From Prevotella sp. (GTDB taxonomy: Bacteria > Bacteroidota > Bacteroidia > Bacteroidales > Bacteroidaceae): 42,702 bases of DNA. The position numbers and the translations under genes are program-made. The notes beneath the pieces were generated by a model that was not told the DNA's origin, ran no database searches, and worked only from the letters and a program-made list of their open reading frames with translations. Below are positions 37,027-42,702 of the stretch, in pieces (the stretch's first letter is position 1; every line of letters begins with the position of its first letter). The stretch is taken from the NCBI GenBank assembly GCA_017509155.1, contig JAFWQE010000162.1, positions 1 to 42,702 of the forward strand, given 5' to 3'.

Positions 37027-37093
37027 CAACGTCGAGCATAAGGATTAACGGCCTTATGTTCAGTGAAAAGAGAATAACTAAAAACGAAGCCTT

Positions 37094-40000
37094 ATGAAAA
37101 AACTAATTCTATCTACGATTATCATCTTACTGCCCCTTTTAGCGGGAGCAGAGATATATTATGGGTATGGTGAGGCTTTTAATACTCAGCTATACTATTC
37201 TTTTGATACGGAGACGCACAAGTGTACCGTTCTGCCACGTCCTGATCAAGCCCCGTACACGATGGGCACGATAGAGATTCCTGCGTATGAGGTGCACGGG
37301 GATCGTGCTTTCCCAGTGACTGCTATCGGTGCAATGGCTTTTAATATGTGCCCTGCAACCTCCATCACGCTTCCGGCTGAATTGGAAAGCATTGGGTCGG
37401 GCGCATTCCATGAGTGCACAAACCTGGCGTCCATAGAATTACCTGCGACCCTGGTGAGCATCGGCGATTATGCGTTCCAGTATTGTTCTAGTCTGACGAG
37501 TGTGGTGCTGCCTGACAACCTGACGACACTTGGCAAAAATGCTTTCGCCTGTTGCGATGCGCTGACATCGGTGACGATTCCCGGCAGTGTGAAGGCCATC
37601 AGCGAAAAAGCCTTCGCAGAATGCCCGGAATTGACAAGCCTTACGTTGAAAGAAGGGGTGGAGACAATCGGAATGAGGGCGTTCTACCATGCGAAGTGTT
37701 TTGCCAACCTGAAAATTCCGAACAGTGTAAAAACCATCGGGGAAGAGGCTTTTGCCAATCCCCAAACCACCCAATATCTCACAATCCACCACGTGACGTT
37801 CGGCACGGGGCTCACCACCATCGGCAAAGGGGCATTCTACGGAACCTATTACGAAGACCTTAACATTCCCGACAACGTGACATCAATCGGAGATAATGCC
37901 TTTGCCAATTGTCGCCTCAGCAACAACTATCGCACAGTCGTGCTGGGCAAGAAAGTCACCTCGCTTGGACACAACGTCTTCAAAGACGGCCGCGTGCGGA
38001 ATATCACGGTAAAGAACCGCGAACTGGCCAACAATATCTGCGACGACACGTTTACGATGTATCCGGTCGGCCAGGCACATGTCCCGGCAGACTTCCTGAT
38101 TGTTTACCAGAATCCTCTCTGGCAATCGTTCTTCCCCTCTATCGTGGGTGACGGCCCCGAAATGGAATATCCGCTGTGGGTAGGCGGCACACAGGTGAAG
38201 ACGGCGAACCGCCAGTCGCTGCCAGCCTCTTCGGGCACCATCTCCTTCGACCCAATAAACAACGTACTGACCCTCACCAATGCCACCCTCACCACCAACA
38301 GTCAAGGCGACTACTGCATCAGCAACGGTGACCCGTGGGAGCACAATGCACAGGGCATCAGCGGCCTTACCATCAACGTTAATGGCAACTGCCGCCTCAC
38401 GTCCGATGACATCGCCATTGTCGTCAACGATAACACCACGATTAACGGCGACGGAAAACTGATTCTCGACAGTAAAGACCAAGGCATCTGGGTGGGGCAA
38501 AACAAGCAGCTCACCATCAACGTGCATCAATTCCAGGCGTCAACCACAAAAGAAGCTGTCTTTGCTGCCGGCGGCAGCTCCAAGCTCACCCTCAGCGGTA
38601 TTACGTTTGAGTGCACAGAGAAGAGTCCCGGCACCTTCTCGCCCATCAGTGGCTTTTCCAGCCTGACGCTCACAAACGTACGCTACTCCGACCCCGGCGG
38701 CGCTTGGAAATATGCCGACACGAGCAAATACGGCTACGACACATCGGCACGCTACATTACCTTCGACAATCAGAAACATACGTCCAACCTGCTCATCGAG
38801 CGCAAAAGTGAGCCTCGGAAATACCGTCTGTGGATAGCTGGCACTCGGATGAATTCGGCCAATATCCAGGAAGAGAATCTTCCGGGAACTGAAGGGCTCA
38901 TCATGTTCTATCCGAGCAGCAACACACTGTTTCTTGAAGGTGCTACGATTAACGCCACCCAACAGGGCGACTACTGCATCAGCAACGGTGACCCCGATCT
39001 CAATCTGGAGGGCATACCTGGTCTCACTATCCAACTCACAGGCACCTGCAAGCTCAATTCCCTTGACCGCACAATGGTCATCAACGGCAACACCACGATA
39101 ACGGGTAACCAATACAGCCGCCTCGAGCTGAAGAGCAACTACGAAGAAGCCATCCTCGTAGGCCAGCACTCACAGCTCAACTTCAATATCGGACAGTTGT
39201 GGGCCAACGCATCCAATCCCGTCATCAAAGGCATCGGAGGAACTTCCAAAGTAGTCGTCGACTGTCTGGAATCATTTGAATGTGTACCCAAGTCGAGCAG
39301 CTCCAGCTCCACCATCAGCGGTGCCGGCTCGTTTACAATCTCCGACAACTGCCGATGGGGTGACCCGGGCGGTGCGTGGGTGAACGCACTTCAAGAATCC
39401 TATAGATACGACAACATCGGACGACAACTGCTTGTCGATGGCACGCCCTACGGGGGGAGAGTGCTCATCGAGGCGCTGTCACAACCCATTAAGTATCGCC
39501 TGTGGATTGGAAGAGCGCGCGTGACATCGGAAAACATGGGAAGCATTCATAGTGACGAGCCAATGGTTACTCGTGGTACGGTGTCATTCGACCCCACAAC
39601 AAATGTTCTCACCCTTAACAACATCAACTACGTTTCATCGAAAGAAGACATACACGGCGTGAGCAACGGCGATGCGAGCATCGGCTTGGAAGGCATTCCC
39701 GGACTGAAGGTTGAACTGCTCCAAAACAACACCATCAACACATACGATTCGGGCCTGATGATTGCCGGCAACACAACCTTTACCGGTGACGGCAAGCTGT
39801 CGGTGACGACAACCAACATGTATCCGGCCTACATCGGCAGCAACAGCACGCTGACCTTCAAGGATACCGATGTGACGCTTTCGGGAATTGGAGGTGTCAG
39901 AGGCGTGGACAAGAACCGGAACACCGGCTTCACCGTCAACCATTCGCGCGTCGACATACAGCCCAATGACCGCAGAGCCGTCAGCGCCCTCAGCGCATTC

Positions 40001-40288
40001 CACATGCAGGCCTGCCAGTTCGCTGATCCCGGCGACCTGAACTGGGTCGTCTATCCCGGTGACTACGAGTTCGACGATTATTACGGCGTCCTCCTGTACC
40101 GCCAGGATGAAGTGATGTGGCACACGCTTATTGTACCCACCGACACGCCCACTGACATCAGTCTCACCCCATCTCCAGAAGACGAGGAGAGCGATTGCTG
40201 GTACACGATTGACGGACGGAAGCTCGACGGTGTGCCGACGGCAAAAGGTGTGTATGTCAAGAACAGCAAAAAAGTCGTGATTAAATAA
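37094..40288 (+). CDS. BspA-like leucine-rich-repeat surface protein with three internal modules and C-terminal tail
   Basis: 1064 residues, signal peptide MKKLILSTIIILLPLLAGAE. Residues about 70-300 are BspA-type LRR_5 repeats (IGAMAFNMCPATSITLPAEL, IGDYAFQYCSSLTSVVLP …). From about 357 there are three ~220-residue modules, starting near 357, 575 and 799 with (Y/K)YxLWI.G.R(V/M).S.N, then an F(D/Y)P..N.L.L strand and, in all three, a (GDYC)ISNGD-like motif; they read as beta-solenoid/sandwich units of unknown function. The tail (about 1015-1064) ends GVPTAKGVYV then KNSKKVVIK, like other exported proteins of this window. BspA-like proteins mediate adhesion to host or food matrix; the role of the modules is unknown. 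Confidence 0.9.
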   Translation: MKKLILSTIIILLPLLAGAEIYYGYGEAFNTQLYYSFDTETHKCTVLPRPDQAPYTMGTIEIPAYEVHGDRAFPVTAIGAMAFNMCPATSITLPAELESIGSGAFHECTNLASIELPATLVSIGDYAFQYCSSLTSVVLPDNLTTLGKNAFACCDALTSVTIPGSVKAISEKAFAECPELTSLTLKEGVETIGMRAFYHAKCFANLKIPNSVKTIGEEAFANPQTTQYLTIHHVTFGTGLTTIGKGAFYGTYYEDLNIPDNVTSIGDNAFANCRLSNNYRTVVLGKKVTSLGHNVFKDGRVRNITVKNRELANNICDDTFTMYPVGQAHVPADFLIVYQNPLWQSFFPSIVGDGPEMEYPLWVGGTQVKTANRQSLPASSGTISFDPINNVLTLTNATLTTNSQGDYCISNGDPWEHNAQGISGLTINVNGNCRLTSDDIAIVVNDNTTINGDGKLILDSKDQGIWVGQNKQLTINVHQFQASTTKEAVFAAGGSSKLTLSGITFECTEKSPGTFSPISGFSSLTLTNVRYSDPGGAWKYADTSKYGYDTSARYITFDNQKHTSNLLIERKSEPRKYRLWIAGTRMNSANIQEENLPGTEGLIMFYPSSNTLFLEGATINATQQGDYCISNGDPDLNLEGIPGLTIQLTGTCKLNSLDRTMVINGNTTITGNQYSRLELKSNYEEAILVGQHSQLNFNIGQLWANASNPVIKGIGGTSKVVVDCLESFECVPKSSSSSSTISGAGSFTISDNCRWGDPGGAWVNALQESYRYDNIGRQLLVDGTPYGGRVLIEALSQPIKYRLWIGRARVTSENMGSIHSDEPMVTRGTVSFDPTTNVLTLNNINYVSSKEDIHGVSNGDASIGLEGIPGLKVELLQNNTINTYDSGLMIAGNTTFTGDGKLSVTTTNMYPAYIGSNSTLTFKDTDVTLSGIGGVRGVDKNRNTGFTVNHSRVDIQPNDRRAVSALSAFHMQACQFADPGDLNWVVYPGDYEFDDYYGVLLYRQDEVMWHTLIVPTDTPTDISLTPSPEDEESDCWYTIDGRKLDGVPTAKGVYVKNSKKVVIK
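38306..38994. repeat. identical 29-bp coding repeat in two modules of the LRR protein
   Basis: 38306-38334 and 38966-38994 are identical over 29 bases (encoding GDYCISNGDP) and exactly 660 bp, or 220 codons, apart, within modules that are otherwise diverged. Confidence 0.85.
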
Positions 40289-40327
40289 CCGAGCCAACGT
40301 CAAAAAGTACGGTTCCGTAGCGAACAA

Positions 40328-40454
40328 TGGCGCAGCCGCTACTCTCACATTCAGCGGGAGAGGCGCAGGGGTGGGGTGAGCCTATCCATTGCCCACAAGA
40401 GACTGATACCCCACCCCTACCCCTCCCCTGAATGGGAGGGGAGCGGCTGCGCCA
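40328..40454. repeat. 127-bp MITE-like element
   Basis: Perfect 13-bp inverted ends TGGCGCAGCCGCT and AGCGGCTGCGCCA. Inside is another inverted pair AGGGGTGGGGT (ending near 40378) and ACCCCACCCCT (from 40409), then CTCCCCTGAATGGGAGGGGA. Related to the element at 6264-6431. Located just after the LRR gene in the 914-base gap 40289-41202, which holds only repeats and the sufB promoter. Confidence 0.75.
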
Positions 40455-40553
40455 GAAAACAGGTAAACGATTCGCGCGAACACACGTCGGCTGATATGAT
40501 GTCAGCAGCTTTTTATTATCTTTTCAAGTTTCGCATTCACTCAATTTCTTGGA

Positions 40554-40679
40554 GTTGCAGGAGTTCAGGAGTTCAGGAGTTCAGACGATAGTGCTGAAGG
40601 TTCTCTTTGCGTCAGTTTACAGGGGTTGGAAGTATTGTCTGAACTCCTGTAACTCCTGTAACTCCTGAACTCCTGTAAC
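40554..40679. repeat. 10-bp tandem repeats arranged as a large inverted repeat
   Basis: 40554-40585 is built of AGGAGTTCAGG steps (10-bp period); 40638-40679 is built of the complementary ACTCCTGTA/ACTCCTGAA steps. The arms can pair over about 30 bases around a ~52-base spacer. Confidence 0.75.
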
Positions 40680-40848
40680 TTGCGAAAGTTGAGTTATCTT
40701 TTTTCGTTGTCCGTTTTTACTGTCTGGAGTCACATTGTTTAGGAGTTTCAGGAGAAACAGATGAAAGATTGATTAGCTGATTTAGGCAGAATCGAGCCTG
40801 AAAACCTGCACTTTCCAAGGCCTTTTCTGGCGTTTTCAAGCAACGATG

Positions 40849-40936
40849 TCAATGGATTTGTTCAACAAAATCAATGGAATTGTTCAACAAAATCAATGGA
40901 ATTGCTGAACGATTCCAATGGATTCGTTTCCGGAAA
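40849..40936 (+). repeat. 22-bp x 4 repeat array, locus 4
   Basis: Units start at 40849, 40871, 40893 and 40915, 22 bp apart, each YCAATGGA then TTGTTCAAC- or TTGCTGAAC-like. The fourth is again the terminal variant (GGATTCGTTTC followed by CGGAAA). Located 267 bases upstream of sufB. Confidence 0.87.
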
Positions 40937-41164
40937 CTGCCGCTTTCAGCTCGCGAAACCAACAAGTCATACACGATAAAACACCAAGAAGAGCGGCCAA
41001 CAGAAAGAATCCACCCCATTAAAAAACCAAACGCCGTCCGCCGAAAACGAAAGGCGGCAGCAAATTCTTCACTCTTCACTCTTCACTCTTCACTTTAAAA
41101 AAACTCTTCACTTTTTTTCTTCCAATTTCTTCTTCCGAATGGTGGTTGTCTCACATTTTTTGTG

Positions 41165-41172
41165 TACATTTG
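41165..41172 (+). promoter_or_regulatory. -7 box of the sufB promoter
   Basis: TACATTTG, 30 bases upstream of the ATG at 41203. The nearest TTG lies at a 16-base spacing, so the -33 element is weak. Confidence 0.7.
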
Positions 41173-41202
41173 CAGCCTAATTTGGATTTTGCAGACATTT
41201 AC

Positions 41203-42654
41203 ATGAGCAACAGTAACGAGTTTGTCAAGCAGGTTGCAGAGCAGAAATATGAGTTCGGCTTCACCACCGATGTGCATACCGAGGTGATACCCGTCGGCCT
41301 GAACGAGGACGTGGTGAGACTGATTTCCCAGAAGAAAGGGGAGCCCGAATGGATGCTGGAGTTCCGCCTGAAGGCCTTCCGCCACTGGCAGACCATGACG
41401 CAGCCGACATGGGGACACGTCAACGTGCCCGAAATAGACTACCAGGCCATCAGCTACTATGCGGACCCGACGGCCCGCCCTGCTGCCAACGGCAATTCCG
41501 CAGGCATAGACCCTGAGCTGGAGAAGACCTTCGACAAGCTGGGCATTCCCCTCGAGGAGCGGCTGGCACTGAGCGGCAACACCGCCGTCGATGCCATCAT
41601 GGACTCTGTCTCGGTGAAGACAACCTTCAAGGAGAAACTGCGCGAAAAGGGCGTCATCTTCTGCTCCATCGGCGAGGCCATCAAGGAACACGGCGACCTG
41701 GTGCGGCAGTATCTCGGCACCGTGGTTCCCTATCGCGACAACTTCTTCGCCGCCCTCAACTCGGCCGTCTTCTCCGACGGGTCGTTCGTCTACATTCCCA
41801 AAGGCGTGCGCTGCCCCATGGAGCTGAGCAGCTATTTCCGCATCAACGCGCGCAACACAGGCCAGTTTGAGCGCACACTCATCGTGGCCGACGACGACAG
41901 CTACGTGAGCTACCTCGAAGGCTGCACGGCTCCCATGCGCGACGAGAACCAACTGCACGCGGCCATCGTGGAAATCATCGTCAACGACCGCGCCGAGGTG
42001 AAATACTCCACCGTACAGAACTGGTACCCTGGCGATGAGAACGGACGTGGCGGTGTGCTCAACCTGGTGACCAAGCGCGGCGACCTGCGCGGCGAAGGCT
42101 CCAAGCTTTCGTGGACTCAGGTGGAGACGGGAAGCGCCATCACATGGAAATATCCTTCGTGCGTGCTCCGCGGCGACAACTCGGTGGCGGAGTTCTACTC
42201 GGTGGCCGTGACCAACAACTACCAGGAGGCCGACACAGGCACCAAGATGATACACATGGGGCGCAACACCAAGTCGACCATCATCTCGAAGGGAATATCG
42301 GCCGGACACTCGCAGAACTCCTACCGCGGAATGGTGCGAGCCACGTCGAAGGCCGACAATGCGCGCAACTATTCATCGTGCGACTCGCTCCTGCTGGGCA
42401 GCGACTGCGGCGCCCATACGTTCCCTTACATGGACGTGCACAACCCGACAGCCATATTTGAGCATGAGGCAACCACCTCGAAAATCTCCGAGGACCAGCT
42501 CTTCTACTGCAACCAACGAGGCATTCCCACCGAGCAGGCCGTGGGCCTCATCGTGAACGGATACGCCAAAGAGGTGCTCAACAAACTGCCTATGGAGTTT
42601 GCCGTGGAGGCACAGAAGCTGCTCTCCGTGTCGCTTGAAGGAACCGTTGGGTAA
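41203..42654 (+). CDS. sufB: Fe-S cluster assembly scaffold SufB
   Basis: 483 residues from [20 protein letters not shown]; the in-frame ATG at 41146 is rejected because it lies upstream of the -7 box. The SufB core is typical: [44 protein letters not shown], then [20 protein letters not shown] and the HIP-type region [16 protein letters not shown] … [18 protein letters not shown]. Part of the SufBC2D complex that assembles iron-sulfur clusters; sufC, sufD and sufS are expected just to the right. Unusually, a long inverted repeat lies on either side of the gene, including the place where sufC would be expected to follow closely. Confidence 0.96.
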   Translation: MSNSNEFVKQVAEQKYEFGFTTDVHTEVIPVGLNEDVVRLISQKKGEPEWMLEFRLKAFRHWQTMTQPTWGHVNVPEIDYQAISYYADPTARPAANGNSAGIDPELEKTFDKLGIPLEERLALSGNTAVDAIMDSVSVKTTFKEKLREKGVIFCSIGEAIKEHGDLVRQYLGTVVPYRDNFFAALNSAVFSDGSFVYIPKGVRCPMELSSYFRINARNTGQFERTLIVADDDSYVSYLEGCTAPMRDENQLHAAIVEIIVNDRAEVKYSTVQNWYPGDENGRGGVLNLVTKRGDLRGEGSKLSWTQVETGSAITWKYPSCVLRGDNSVAEFYSVAVTNNYQEADTGTKMIHMGRNTKSTIISKGISAGHSQNSYRGMVRATSKADNARNYSSCDSLLLGSDCGAHTFPYMDVHNPTAIFEHEATTSKISEDQLFYCNQRGIPTEQAVGLIVNGYAKEVLNKLPMEFAVEAQKLLSVSLEGTVG

Positions 42655-42702
42655 AATTAAGTGAAGAGTTTTTTAAAGTGAAGAGTGAAGAGTGAAGAGT
42701 GA

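Larger units (their letters stand above)
41066..42702. repeat. heptamer-based inverted repeat flanking sufB
   Basis: 41067-41112 is built of tandem TCTTCAC heptamers, then TTTAAAAAAACTCTTCAC. 42661-42702 is the exact inverted counterpart except for one A fewer in the A-run, about 42 bases in all. The copies lie on either side of sufB, 1.5 kb apart, and the second runs to the window end, so its outer limit is not visible. Confidence 0.85.

Overview
This window looks like a chromosomal segment of a gut- or rumen-type Bacteroidota, most likely Prevotella or a close relative. The support is a SusC/SusD pair, many signal-peptide and lipobox (…SC) proteins, promoters of the Bacteroidota form TTTG-N19/20-TAnnTTTG, and secreted proteins ending in the short 'GVYV.(D/N)GKKV.VK' tail common in Prevotella. 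I see no phage, plasmid, CRISPR, rRNA or tRNA genes.

Layout. 1-841 is repeat-rich intergenic DNA. 842-3206 carries rnhB, an archaemetzincin-like lipoprotein and a WYL regulator. 3350-9145 (minus strand) carries an M6-type secreted metalloprotease, a type-B carboxylesterase and an Rpn/PD-(D/E)XK nuclease-like protein. 9310-19422 (minus) is a five-gene outer-membrane uptake operon read from one promoter: SusC, SusD, a zinc metallohydrolase lipoprotein, a DUF4302 lipoprotein and a large tailed secreted protein. 20148-22486 holds two secreted proteins of unknown function, followed by an orphan C-terminal tail. 22706-29200 (minus) holds a GH51 arabinofuranosidase, a small lipoprotein and a GH2 beta-galactosidase. 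29979-32024 has a small membrane protein, a low-molecular-weight protein tyrosine phosphatase and a second Rpn protein. 32177-36871 is the housekeeping rimP-nusA-infB operon. 37094-40288 is a BspA-like leucine-rich-repeat surface protein with three internal ~220-residue modules. 41203-42654 is sufB, with the rest of suf presumably beyond the window.

Functionally the accessory genes look like a nutrient-acquisition surface: secreted and surface peptidases and an esterase, a TonB-dependent importer with two accessory lipoproteins, and hemicellulose/pectin side-chain and galactoside hydrolases. The housekeeping genes are ordinary.

The most unusual content is in the intergenic DNA. Four unlinked gaps each carry an array of exactly four 22-bp units with a common consensus (starts at 5929, 19822, 29384 on the minus strand, and 40849). 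In three of them the fourth unit is the same kind of variant; in two the 22-bp phase continues into a second unit type. I do not know a named family for this. Other elements are a 42-bp heptamer-based inverted repeat flanking sufB, a ~194-bp nested palindrome, two MITE-like elements, a near-identical 70-bp block in opposite orientations, and a compact structured palindrome beside the beta-galactosidase. All calls come from reading the sequence; no database search was run.
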